From contig JAHEDT010000013.1 in the NCBI GenBank assembly GCA_024641085.1, positions 1 through 60,952 on the forward strand: DNA of 60,952 nt, written 5' to 3'. The notes under the pieces were generated by a model. That model did no database searches. It saw nothing but the letters and a program-made list of their open reading frames with translations, and was not told where the DNA came from. Both the position numbers and the translations under genes were made by a program. Positions 45,645 through 53,807 of this stretch are shown here, piece after piece; the first letter of the stretch is position 1, and every line of letters begins with the position of its first letter. The stretch comes from Geobacteraceae bacterium. Lineage in GTDB: Bacteria; Desulfobacterota; Desulfuromonadia; Desulfuromonadales; BM103.

Positions 45645-45670
45645 TCGATATGGTCATGCTTGCGGTCTGA

Positions 45671-47818
45671 CTATTTCAAACTCTCGGCCAAAAGCTCAAT
45701 CGTGTGCTTCGCCCTGACCGGCTTCTCCTGCTTCTCCAGCCCACCCCGAATCTGCATGATGCATCCCGGGCAGTCCATGGCCACGCAGGAGGCTCCGGTC
45801 GCTTCGATATCCTTGACCTTGTCATTGAGAATATGCTTGGCAATGTCCGGGTGACTGGTGAACGAGTAGGACCCGCCGAATCCACAGCAGCGGTCGCTGT
45901 GGGCCATTTCAACCACCTCTCGGCCGGATCCTGCCAACAGGGTCCGCGGCTGCTCCCAGACACCGGCGCCTCGCTTGAGATGGCAGGAATCGTGGTAGGT
46001 AACCTTCTCGCCGACCGGGTCTTCGGCAAAGACGGTCTTACCGTCGAGTTTGTCGACGATGAAGCGTGAGACATCGATGGTGATTTCGGCTAATTGACGG
46101 GCTTTTTCGGCCCAGACCGGGTTGTCCTTGAGCAGTTCGATGAAATCGCGCTGCAGCGACATGGTGCAGGTCGGGCAGGTGGTGACCACGAAATCCGGCT
46201 GATCGGCCAGCATGGCCGTTATATTCTGTTCGGCCAGAGCCACCGCCGTTTCGCGGTCTCCCGAATAGAGGGCCGGCACTCCGCAACAGTTCTGCTCCTT
46301 GGGGAACAGGACCTCGACGTCGAGTCGATTGAGGACCTTGACCAGATCATTGCCCATCTCGGGATAGACGAAGTCGTTAAGACAACCCGCGAAAAAAGCC
46401 ACCCGGTAGCGAGGACTCTGCACCTTTTGCGGCAGCGACTTCCAGCTGTCGCGCAGCGGCTTATCGGCAATCGCCGGCAGGGTCCGCCACTCGGTCAGCG
46501 ATGAGAAAAACAGCGGCAGGTGGCGGATACTGCGTTCACCGCGGGTTACCGGCTTCTGCAGCAGGCTGGCGGCACGGATCATGGAATGGAACAGCTTGCG
46601 GTTACGCATGATGTGCTTGAAGACCAGCGCCTTGCCGGCTCCGACCCCCTCCTCTTCTCCGAGCACCTCGCGCAGGTGCAGGATGATCCCTTCCAGGTCG
46701 ATGTCGCTCGGGCAGACCGCGACGCAGGCGCGGCAGCCGATGCAGGCCTTGACCAGGTCGGCGGCATTCTCCAGGCCGTGAAAGAATGCTGTCAGGATGA
46801 CGCCGATGGCGCTGATATAGATATGACCGAAAACGTGGCCGCCGACGGTCTGGTAGACCGGGCAGACATTGGCACAAGCCCCGCACTTGATACAGCGCAG
46901 GGCATCACGGCATTGAGGAGACTCGGCCAGTGCACTGCGGCCATTGTCGAGCAGGATGATATGCAGTTCCTTGTCGTCCTCGCCGCACGGTACGGCTCCA
47001 CGGATCCAGGTCACGTATGAAGTAAGCAGCTGCCCGGTCGCATTGCGTGGCAGAATGCGCATAACCTTGGTGGCGTCCTCCAGGGTCGGCACCAGTTTTT
47101 CCAGGCCGACCAGGGCAACGTGCACCTTCGGCAGGGTGGTTGCCAGGCGGGCATTGCCTTCGTTGGTGATCAGGGCAATGCCACCCGTTTCGGCGATAGC
47201 CATGTTGGCGCCGCTGATCCCCATCTCAGCCTCGAAGTAACCCTGGCGCAGCTGCTCACGGGCGACCTTGACCAGATGCGGGATATCATCGGCCTCAGGC
47301 TGGCCGGTCACCTTGCTGAAAAGAGTGGCGACCTCATCGCGGAACATGTGGATGGCGGGCATGACCATGTGACTCGGGCGCTGTCCGGCCAGTTGGATAA
47401 TCCATTCGCCGAGGTCTGTTTCCAGGGTTTCGATCCCGGAGGCCTCGAGGGTGCGGTTGAGATGCGTCTCTTCGCTGGCCATGCTCTTGCTCTTGACCAC
47501 CTTTTTGACGCCCTGCGCCGCCGCCAGTTCGGCGATGTAGCGATTGGCCTCATCGGCGGTTCGCGCCAGGAAGACCTTGGCACCGGCAGCCTCGGCATTA
47601 CGGGTGAACTCGGCGACCAGCTCATGACGCTGCTCACGGACCCGGTCCTTCATGGAGCCGATTTCACTGCGCATCGCCTCGAAATCGAGACCGGCGAAAG
47701 CGTTCTGGCGGGCGACCACGTAGGCGTCACCGAAGCTGTGCAGCGCCTGCTGCAGGCGAGGTGAGGCCAGGGCCTCGTCAACCCGCTGGCGGTAGTTGCG
47801 ATTACGTTCTCGACTCAT
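45671..47818 (-). CDS. L-lactate oxidation Fe-S protein, LutB-LutA fusion
   Basis: 715 residues. The N-terminal LUD domain (about 60-290: KSKSMASEETHLNRTLEASG, GISGANMAIAETGGIALITN) and two ferredoxin motifs (CIKCGACANVCPVYQTVGGH, CIGCRACVAVCPSDIDLEG) correspond to LutB. The C-terminal part (about 475-715) has two CCG domains (NCCGVPALYSGD, CPTCTMS, HDSCHLKRGAG, CCGFGGSYSF), corresponding to LutA. Lut complexes oxidise L-lactate to pyruvate in the cytoplasm and pass electrons onward. In Bacillus LutA and LutB are separate proteins. ATG at 47818 follows AAGGA. lutC is upstream on the same transcript. Confidence 0.88.
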   Translation of the reverse strand: MSRERNRNYRQRVDEALASPRLQQALHSFGDAYVVARQNAFAGLDFEAMRSEIGSMKDRVREQRHELVAEFTRNAEAAGAKVFLARTADEANRYIAELAAAQGVKKVVKSKSMASEETHLNRTLEASGIETLETDLGEWIIQLAGQRPSHMVMPAIHMFRDEVATLFSKVTGQPEADDIPHLVKVAREQLRQGYFEAEMGISGANMAIAETGGIALITNEGNARLATTLPKVHVALVGLEKLVPTLEDATKVMRILPRNATGQLLTSYVTWIRGAVPCGEDDKELHIILLDNGRSALAESPQCRDALRCIKCGACANVCPVYQTVGGHVFGHIYISAIGVILTAFFHGLENAADLVKACIGCRACVAVCPSDIDLEGIILHLREVLGEEEGVGAGKALVFKHIMRNRKLFHSMIRAASLLQKPVTRGERSIRHLPLFFSSLTEWRTLPAIADKPLRDSWKSLPQKVQSPRYRVAFFAGCLNDFVYPEMGNDLVKVLNRLDVEVLFPKEQNCCGVPALYSGDRETAVALAEQNITAMLADQPDFVVTTCPTCTMSLQRDFIELLKDNPVWAEKARQLAEITIDVSRFIVDKLDGKTVFAEDPVGEKVTYHDSCHLKRGAGVWEQPRTLLAGSGREVVEMAHSDRCCGFGGSYSFTSHPDIAKHILNDKVKDIEATGASCVAMDCPGCIMQIRGGLEKQEKPVRAKHTIELLAESLK

Positions 47819-47971
47819 CAGCGTGATTTCCTTTTGTGCTCTTTGCAAGCGTGGTGGTTAGGCAACATCAAAAGCTCAGGCCAGCAAGGCGCAAACTCTC
47901 CAAAACGTATAGATTCAATTGATCAGCTTGGGGCCTTGGCACCATGGTGGCTGGTCTTCTTTCCCAGCGCA

Positions 47972-48520
47972 TCACAGTTCGTAATAGTCTGTGCTCAACC
48001 CCGGCAACAGCAAAACATGCAGCTGGCGCGGGCCGTGGACCCCGATCGTCAGCACACGTTCGATATCGGCCGTCCTGCTCGGCCCGGTGATGTAGGCCAG
48101 GTAGTTGCGCGGGGCGCGTTCATGGAAGCCGCGCAGGTAGGGGATGGCGGCCAGGCTGTCCACGAGAATCTTGCCCGGGTCGAGGAGAGCGAAGTGCAGT
48201 TCGGGCAGGGTCGTCGCCAGGCGCACGGCTTCTACGGTACTGTCGAGCACCACGGTGCCCGTATCGGCCAGGGCAAAGTTGACCCCGGTCACACCGGCGT
48301 TGGCGGAAGCGGCGTGTTCGCGCCAGGATTCCTTGATCACCTTCACCCCTGCCGTTTCCAGCTCTACGGCAAGTGCGACCCGTTCAAGGCTCGGCTGGGA
48401 GGGCAGCAGCAGCGTACCGGTGACATGCCCGGCGATATAAGCGGCTGCTTCACGAACGGTCGCCACTTCGGCCGCCTGCCCACCGACCTTGCCCAAGGCC
48501 TCGATAAATTGTTTCAACAT
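47972..48520 (-). CDS. lutC: lactate utilization protein C
   Basis: 182 residues, LUD domain with SANAGVTGVNFALADTGTVV, RLATTLPELHFALLDPGKIL and a C-terminal GPSRTADIERVLTIGVHGP, the LutC signature. It is the small subunit of the L-lactate oxidising complex. ATG at 48520 follows AAGGGGACGCC. It is the first gene of the lut transcript, behind an operator-controlled promoter at 48542-48587. Confidence 0.92.
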   Translation of the reverse strand: MLKQFIEALGKVGGQAAEVATVREAAAYIAGHVTGTLLLPSQPSLERVALAVELETAGVKVIKESWREHAASANAGVTGVNFALADTGTVVLDSTVEAVRLATTLPELHFALLDPGKILVDSLAAIPYLRGFHERAPRNYLAYITGPSRTADIERVLTIGVHGPRQLHVLLLPGLSTDYYEL

Positions 48521-48541
48521 GGCGTCCCCTTGTATGACCTA

Positions 48542-48560
48542 AAATTGGTCTTACCAATTT
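48542..48560 (-). promoter_or_regulatory. GntR/FadR-type operator of lutC
   Basis: Perfect inverted repeat AAATTGGT-CTT-ACCAATTT. The TTGGT-N3-ACCAA core matches operators of lactate/pyruvate GntR-family regulators (LldR, PdhR). It lies directly after and partly overlaps the -10 box, so bound repressor would block transcription. Confidence 0.8.
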
Positions 48561-48587
48561 ATTACCCCATGTCTTTCGGCATGTCAA
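48559..48587 (-). promoter_or_regulatory. sigma-70 promoter of lutC
   Basis: On the minus strand TTGACA (48582-48587), 17-base spacer, TAATAA (48559-48564). Near-consensus. Confidence 0.8.
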
Positions 48588-48635
48588 GGCGCATATAAAA
48601 CAGCGTCTCTTAATTTCTTGACCCACGTATTATTT

Positions 48636-48660
48636 GAGTTATAAATGAATCATTTGACTC
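48636..48660. promoter_or_regulatory. possible activator site upstream of the sigma-54 promoter
   Basis: AAATGA-A-TCATTT (48643-48655) is a perfect palindrome, with GAGT and ACTC outside it. It lies about 150 bases upstream of the sigma-54 promoter, a usual distance for enhancer-binding proteins. The assignment is by position only. Confidence 0.4.
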
Positions 48661-48802
48661 GAAGTTGAATCGGTGGACATATCCGCCTTGTGCGCTACAC
48701 TGAACCAAGCCAGACGCTAAGGCCTGATACAGATTTGCATCAAAATATCCTGCTCCGCCTGTCTGCTCAGCGCAACCCGCTGGAACTTAACGTTTATTTG
48801 TT

Positions 48803-48818
48803 TGGCACAGGCCTTGCT
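48803..48818 (+). promoter_or_regulatory. sigma-54 promoter of the thiolase operon
   Basis: TGGCACAGGCCTTGCT: GG at 48804-48805 and GC at 48816-48817, ten bases between, matching TGGCAC-N5-TTGC. It lies 53 bases before the thiolase ATG. Confidence 0.85.
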
Positions 48819-48870
48819 CAACTGTTCATACACGCAAAGTTCAAACCGCCCCACCATCAGGAGACAATCC

Positions 48871-50046
48871 ATGAACGAAGTTTTTCTTGTTGAAGCCCGA
48901 CGCACACCCTTTGGCTCTTTCGGCGGCGCCCTGAGCGACATTCCCGCCCCGGAACTGGCCAGCCAGGTCCTGCGCGACATCCTCCAGCGGCAGGCGGTCC
49001 CGGCCGCAGAAATCGACGAAGTCATCATCGGCCAAGTTCTCCAGGGAGGCTGCGGTCAGGCTCCGGGCCGCCAGGCAATGCGCAAGGCCGGCCTGCCGGA
49101 CAGTGTCCACGCCATGACCATCAACAAGGTCTGCGGCAGTGGTCTCAAGTCGATCATGCTCGCTGCCGATGCCATTCGCCTCGGCGACGCACACACCGTG
49201 ATTGCCGGCGGGATGGAAAACATGTCGCTCGCCCCCTACCTGATAGCCAAGGCCCGCTACGGTTATCGCCTGGGCAATGGGCAACTGCTCGACCTGATGA
49301 TCCTGGACGGCCTGCAGGATCCCGACAGCGGTCGTCACATGGGTGAACTCACGGAGGTGTGGATCAAGCGCCACGGTCTGAGCCGCGAGGAACAGGATGA
49401 GTACGCAGCCCGCTCCTACCGCCTGGCCCAGGCGGCCGTTGCGGCGGGAACCTTTGCCGGCGAGCTGACCCCGTTCGTCAAGAGCAGCCGCAAGGGCGAC
49501 GTCACCATCGACTGCGACGAAGAACCCGGCCGCGGCGCGATCGACAAGCTGTCCGGCCTGCGCCCGGCCTTCAGTAAAGAAGGGACGATCACCGCGGGCA
49601 ACGCCTCGACCATCAACGACGGCGCCGCTTTCGCCATGGTCTGCTCCGGGGACGCCATCCAGCGTTACAATCTCAAGCCGCTCGCCCGCCTGGTCGCCGC
49701 GGCAACTAACAGCATCGCTCCGGACGATTTCGCCGAAGCACCGGTCGGAGCCGTGAACCGGGCCGTCGCACGGGCCGGCTTGAAAATGGCCGACATCGAC
49801 CTGTTCGAGATCAACGAAGCCTTTGCCGCCGTGCCGCTGGTCGCCATCCGGGAACTCGGTATCGACCAGGAGAAGGTCAATGTCAACGGCGGTGCCGTCG
49901 CCATCGGTCACCCGATTGGCGCGAGCGGCGCCCGCCTGGCGGCAACCCTGGTCCGTGAACTCCAGGCCCGCCGGCAGCGCTACGGTGTTGCCAGCCTGTG
50001 CATCGGCGGCGGAGAAGCCGTCGCTGCGGTTTTTGAACGCTGCTAA
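48871..50046 (+). CDS. acetyl-CoA acetyltransferase (thiolase)
   Basis: 391 residues. Catalytic Cys in INKVCGSGLKSIMLAADAI, NEAFA, His in GGAVAIGHPIGASGARL and second Cys in SLCIGGGEAVA. It cleaves acetoacetyl-CoA into two acetyl-CoA. The upstream CoA transferase and dehydrogenase partners point to degradation rather than synthesis. ATG at 48871 follows CAGGAGACAATCC. First gene of an operon with a sigma-54 promoter. Confidence 0.94.
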   Translation: MNEVFLVEARRTPFGSFGGALSDIPAPELASQVLRDILQRQAVPAAEIDEVIIGQVLQGGCGQAPGRQAMRKAGLPDSVHAMTINKVCGSGLKSIMLAADAIRLGDAHTVIAGGMENMSLAPYLIAKARYGYRLGNGQLLDLMILDGLQDPDSGRHMGELTEVWIKRHGLSREEQDEYAARSYRLAQAAVAAGTFAGELTPFVKSSRKGDVTIDCDEEPGRGAIDKLSGLRPAFSKEGTITAGNASTINDGAAFAMVCSGDAIQRYNLKPLARLVAAATNSIAPDDFAEAPVGAVNRAVARAGLKMADIDLFEINEAFAAVPLVAIRELGIDQEKVNVNGGAVAIGHPIGASGARLAATLVRELQARRQRYGVASLCIGGGEAVAAVFERC

Positions 50047-50068
50047 CTTCAACCTGCAAGGAGAGCCC

Positions 50069-51439
50069 ATGAAACCGATCTACACCGACGCCAGGACCGC
50101 CCTCGAGGGCCTGGTCACCGACAACATCACGATCGCCGCCGGCGGCTTCGGTCTCTGCGGCATACCGGAGAAGTTGATCCTCGCCCTGCGTGACTCCGGT
50201 GCCAAGCAGCTGACCCTGATCAGCAACAACGCCGGCATCGACAATTTCGGACTCGGCCTGCTCTTGCAGACCCGGCAGATCCGCAAGATGATCTCCTCTT
50301 ATGTGGGTGAGAACGCTCTCTTCGAAAAACAGTTTCTCGACGGCGAGCTGGAACTGGAACTGACCCCGCAAGGCACCCTGGCCGAAAAGCTGCGTGCCGG
50401 CGGGGCTGGCATCCCCGGCTTCTACACCCGCACCGGCTACGGCACTCTTCTTACCGAGAAAAAAGAGACCCGTGAGTTCGACGGGGTCGGCTACGTCCTC
50501 GAGGAAAGCATCCGCGCCGACCTGGCGATCGTCAAGGCCTGGAAGGCCGACAAGGCGGGCAACCTGATCCTCAACAAGACCGCCAACAATTTCAACGTCG
50601 CCTGCGCCAAGTCAGGGCGCGTCACCGTTGCGGAAGTCGAGGAAATCGTGGAAATCGGCGAACTCGACCCGCACCAGATTCACGTGCCGGGCGTCTACAT
50701 CGACCGCCTGGTGCTCGGCAGCAACTACGAAAAGCCGATCGAGCAGCGCACCGTGTCCGGGGCCGGCATCACGGCCAAGGGATTCAACCCGCAGCGCGAG
50801 TGGATGGCAAAGCGGGTTGCCCAGGAGCTGTCCGACGGCGACTATGTCAATCTCGGCATCGGCATGCCGACCCTGGTCGCCAACTTCATCCCCGCAGGAA
50901 TCCAGATCACCCTGCAATCGGAGAACGGCCTGCTCGGCATCGGGCCCTTCCCTGCCGAGGACCAGGTCGACCCCGACCTGATCAATGCCGGCAAACAGAC
51001 GATCACCGCCCTGCCCGGCGCCAGCTACTTCGACTCCTCGGAGTCCTTTGCCATGATCCGCGGCGGGCACATCGACCTGTCGGTGCTCGGCGGCATGCAG
51101 GTCAGCAGGACCGGCAATCTGGCCAACTGGATGATCCCCGGCAAGATGGTCAAGGGGCCGGGCGGCGCCATGGATCTGGTATCCGGCGTCAAGAAGGTGG
51201 TGGTCATGATGGAGCACTGTGCCAAGGACGGCACCCCCAAGATCCTCGACGACTGCGACCTGCCGATCACCGGCCAGAACGTGGTCGACCTGCTGGTGAC
51301 CGAGAAAGCGGTCTTCTCCGTTGACGCAGAAATTGGCCTGACCCTGCTCGAGATCTCGCCCTTCTCGAACCTCGAGGACGTGCGCTCGTCAACCGGATGT
51401 ACCTTCCTGGTCGCTGACAACCTGAAAATTAACGGCTGA
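50069..51439 (+). CDS. 3-oxoacid CoA-transferase, fused alpha-beta (SCOT-like)
   Basis: 456 residues. The alpha-like half (about 1-225) has TIAAGGFGLCGIPEKLILAL and SNNAGIDNFGLGLLLQTRQI. The beta-like half (about 240-456) has YVNLGIGMPTLVANFIP and the catalytic Glu in LQSENGLLGIGPFP, then HIDLSVLGGMQVSRTGNLAN. It activates acetoacetate using succinyl-CoA or acetyl-CoA. Many bacteria encode two subunits (ScoA/ScoB, AtoD/AtoA); here one polypeptide, as in the mitochondrial enzyme. ATG at 50069 follows AAGGAGAGCCC. Confidence 0.93.
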   Translation: MKPIYTDARTALEGLVTDNITIAAGGFGLCGIPEKLILALRDSGAKQLTLISNNAGIDNFGLGLLLQTRQIRKMISSYVGENALFEKQFLDGELELELTPQGTLAEKLRAGGAGIPGFYTRTGYGTLLTEKKETREFDGVGYVLEESIRADLAIVKAWKADKAGNLILNKTANNFNVACAKSGRVTVAEVEEIVEIGELDPHQIHVPGVYIDRLVLGSNYEKPIEQRTVSGAGITAKGFNPQREWMAKRVAQELSDGDYVNLGIGMPTLVANFIPAGIQITLQSENGLLGIGPFPAEDQVDPDLINAGKQTITALPGASYFDSSESFAMIRGGHIDLSVLGGMQVSRTGNLANWMIPGKMVKGPGGAMDLVSGVKKVVVMMEHCAKDGTPKILDDCDLPITGQNVVDLLVTEKAVFSVDAEIGLTLLEISPFSNLEDVRSSTGCTFLVADNLKING

Positions 51440-51460
51440 TTTACCATAAGGAGAACCTGC

Positions 51461-52219
51461 ATGTCACAGAGAGTAGCTGTTGTCACCGGTGCCGCCAGCG
51501 GCATCGGCCTGGCCGTTGCCGAAGCCCTGGCCGGCGAGGGCTATCGCCTGGTTATGGCCGACGTCAATGCCGAGGCCGGAAAACGCGAAGCAGACAGGCT
51601 CGGCGCACACTTCGTCCTTGCCGATCTCGCCGACCGTGCTGCCTGCAAGGCCCTGGTCGACGCCACCGTCGCCAAGTACGGGTCGATCGCCGTGCTGGTG
51701 AACAACGCCGGCATCCAGCATGTCAGCCCGGTGGAGGACTTCCCCGAAGACAAGTGGGATTTCATGATTCGACTCATGCTGACCGCCCCCTTTCTGCTCA
51801 CCAAATATGCCTGGCCGCACATGAAAGAGGCCGGCTGGGGCCGGATCATCAACATCAGTTCGGTACATGGCTTACGCGCCAGCGAATTCAAGTCGGCCTA
51901 CATCAGCGCCAAGCACGGCATCATGGGGCTGACCAAGACCACGGCCCTGGAAGGCGGCCCGCACGGCATCACGGTCAATGCCGTCTGCCCGGGCTACGTG
52001 CGCACCCCCCTGGTCGACAACCAGATCGACGCCCAGGCCGCCACTCACGGCATTCCAAGGGATGAGGTCATTGGCAGCATCATGCTCAAGAAGGCGGCCA
52101 TCAAGAAAATGATCGAGCCCCACGAGATCGGGGCTGCCGTGCTCTACCTCTGCTCCGACGCTGCCGGCTGCATGACCGGCACCGACTTCACCATCGACTG
52201 CGGCTGGACCGCCTGCTGA
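51461..52219 (+). CDS. 3-hydroxybutyrate dehydrogenase
   Basis: 252 residues, short-chain dehydrogenase. TGAASGIG cofactor loop, NNAGIQHVSPVEDFPEDKWD, catalytic Ser in NISSVHGLRASEFKSAYISA, then Tyr-x3-Lys. The QHVSPVEDFP segment is typical of D-3-hydroxybutyrate dehydrogenase. It oxidises 3-hydroxybutyrate to acetoacetate with NAD. Start supported by AAGGAG. Lies between the CoA transferase and the regulator. Confidence 0.92.
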   Translation: MSQRVAVVTGAASGIGLAVAEALAGEGYRLVMADVNAEAGKREADRLGAHFVLADLADRAACKALVDATVAKYGSIAVLVNNAGIQHVSPVEDFPEDKWDFMIRLMLTAPFLLTKYAWPHMKEAGWGRIINISSVHGLRASEFKSAYISAKHGIMGLTKTTALEGGPHGITVNAVCPGYVRTPLVDNQIDAQAATHGIPRDEVIGSIMLKKAAIKKMIEPHEIGAAVLYLCSDAAGCMTGTDFTIDCGWTAC

Positions 52220-52232
52220 ACGGGGAAGAGGC

Positions 52233-53576
52233 GTGACTGCGACAACCGACCTCGACAAGGAACTCCTCGAACTGGTCTTCGACAACGTTGACAACGGCAT
52301 CTACCTGGTGGACGGCCAGGGTGTGACGATCCGCGTCAACCGGACCTACGAGGAGATGTCCGGCTTTACCAACGCCGAGTTGGTCGGTCGCAACCTCAAA
52401 GACCTGGTTGGCCCGGACAACTACTTCACCGGTTCGGCCAGCCTGCTGGTCATGGAACGCAAGACGCCGGTCACCGCGACCTACTCCACCAAGAGCGGGC
52501 GCAAGCTGCTGGTCAAAGGAAAGCCGATTTTCGGCCCCAAGGGGGAGATTCGTTACATCCTCAACACCATCTGGGACCTCACGGTCGTCCAGTACAGCAA
52601 GTTTATCGATGCCGACACCGCCCGCAGCCAGATGCTCAACGAGGAGGACATGATCACCTCTTCGGAACGCATGACCAGCATCATCGACCTGGCCCTGCGC
52701 GTTGCCAAAACCGATTCGACCATCCTGCTGTCTGGCGAATCAGGAGTCGGCAAGGGGCTGCTGGCCAGGCTCGTGCACCGTGCCAGCGACCGCAAACAAC
52801 ATTCTCTGCTGCAGATCAACTGCGCGGCGATCCCGGAGAACCTGCTCGAGGCCGAACTGTTCGGCTATGAACCGGGGGCGTTCACCGGGGCCGACCGCAA
52901 AGGCAAAGAAGGACTGCTGCAGCATGCCGACGGCGGCACCCTGTTTCTGGACGAGATCGGCGAGCTGCCGCTGCACCTCCAGGCCAAGCTGCTCAACGTC
53001 CTGCATGATCAAACATTTTACAAAATCGGTGGACGTGACCCGCACACGGTGAATGTGCGCCTGATCGCCGCGTCCAATCGTGACCTGGCAGCACTGGTCG
53101 CTACCGGCGGCTTTCGCGAGGACCTCTACTATCGACTCAACGTCGTACCGATCCACCTGCCGCCCCTGCGTGAACGTCGCGAAGACATTCCTTTGCTGAT
53201 CGACTACTTCGTCGATCACTACAACCGCAAGTACCAGAGCTACAAGCGCATCAGCCGCCGGGTCCTGCAGCAGATGAGCATGCTCCCCTGGAAAGGCAAC
53301 ATCAGGGAACTGGAAAACACCGTGGAACGTTTGATCGTCACTTCGCGCAGCGACGTCATCGACAACCTGGACAGCCAGATTCGCCCCGGGATGCAGCTCG
53401 ACGGCGAAACGCGCCGGCTGCCGGAGATGCTGCAGAATTTCGAGCATGAAATCCTGCTCAATGCCCTGCAGCGCCTGGGCACCACCCGCAAGGTCGCCAG
53501 TGCGCTAGGCATCAGCCAGGCCACAGCATCACGTAAGCTCAAGGAGCTGCGTAAACATATCGGCCGCCCACGATAA
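52233..53576 (+). CDS. PAS domain sigma-54-dependent activator
   Basis: 447 residues. N-terminal PAS domain (about 8-125: [20 protein letters not shown]). AAA+ domain (about 140-370) with Walker [21 protein letters not shown], the sigma-54 contact loop GAFTGA, Walker [20 protein letters not shown] and R-finger region [11 protein letters not shown]-terminal helix-turn-helix (about 400-440: [20 protein letters not shown]). It starts at a GTG 14 bases after the dehydrogenase stop, with GGAAGAGG upstream. It probably senses a ligand by PAS and drives its own operon from 48803. Confidence 0.93.
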   Translation: MTATTDLDKELLELVFDNVDNGIYLVDGQGVTIRVNRTYEEMSGFTNAELVGRNLKDLVGPDNYFTGSASLLVMERKTPVTATYSTKSGRKLLVKGKPIFGPKGEIRYILNTIWDLTVVQYSKFIDADTARSQMLNEEDMITSSERMTSIIDLALRVAKTDSTILLSGESGVGKGLLARLVHRASDRKQHSLLQINCAAIPENLLEAELFGYEPGAFTGADRKGKEGLLQHADGGTLFLDEIGELPLHLQAKLLNVLHDQTFYKIGGRDPHTVNVRLIAASNRDLAALVATGGFREDLYYRLNVVPIHLPPLRERREDIPLLIDYFVDHYNRKYQSYKRISRRVLQQMSMLPWKGNIRELENTVERLIVTSRSDVIDNLDSQIRPGMQLDGETRRLPEMLQNFEHEILLNALQRLGTTRKVASALGISQATASRKLKELRKHIGRPR

Positions 53577-53673
53577 GGACCCACATGCAAACAGTCCCTG
53601 TGGAGCACGGATCAACCTCCGCCCAGGGCGCAGACGACTAAATGCAATCTAAAAACAGTGTTTTGTTTTTTTC

Positions 53674-53702
53674 TTGACGTTGGCATGGCCCTGGATTATG
53701 GT
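53674..53702 (+). promoter_or_regulatory. sigma-70 promoter of the TRAP-glcDF operon
   Basis: TTGACG (53674-53679), 17-base spacer, TATGGT (53697-53702). Confidence 0.7.
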
Positions 53703-53708
53703 TGGCTT

Positions 53709-53736
53709 AATTGGTCATACCATTTATTGGTCATGT
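53709..53736 (+). promoter_or_regulatory. GntR/FadR-type operator of the TRAP-glcDF operon
   Basis: AATTGGT-CAT-ACCATTT (53709-53725) is a near-perfect inverted repeat of the same form as the lutC operator, placed just after the -10 box. A further half site ATTGGTCAT follows at 53726. Confidence 0.75.
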
Positions 53737-53807
53737 CGCTTAGCGGGTTGACGGCGCAATAACCGTGAGACCCATTCTATTCACACCCTGATGAAAGAGG
53801 AGGCAAC

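Larger units (their letters stand above)
44755..45670. other. gene-free region rich in palindromes
   Basis: Over 900 bases between the convergent metX and lut genes with no recognisable gene. Short ORFs here (for example 45176-45607 on the minus strand) follow the repeat sequence and show no family. It contains flanking 31-bp palindromes, a large imperfect inverted repeat and a GC-rich hairpin, listed separately. Confidence 0.7.

Noticed and set aside
53681-53702. Possible sigma-54 promoter (TTGGCATGGCCCTGGATT) before the TRAP-glcDF operon
   Set aside because: The -12 GC is missing at the required spacing, and a better sigma-70 pair overlaps the same bases.
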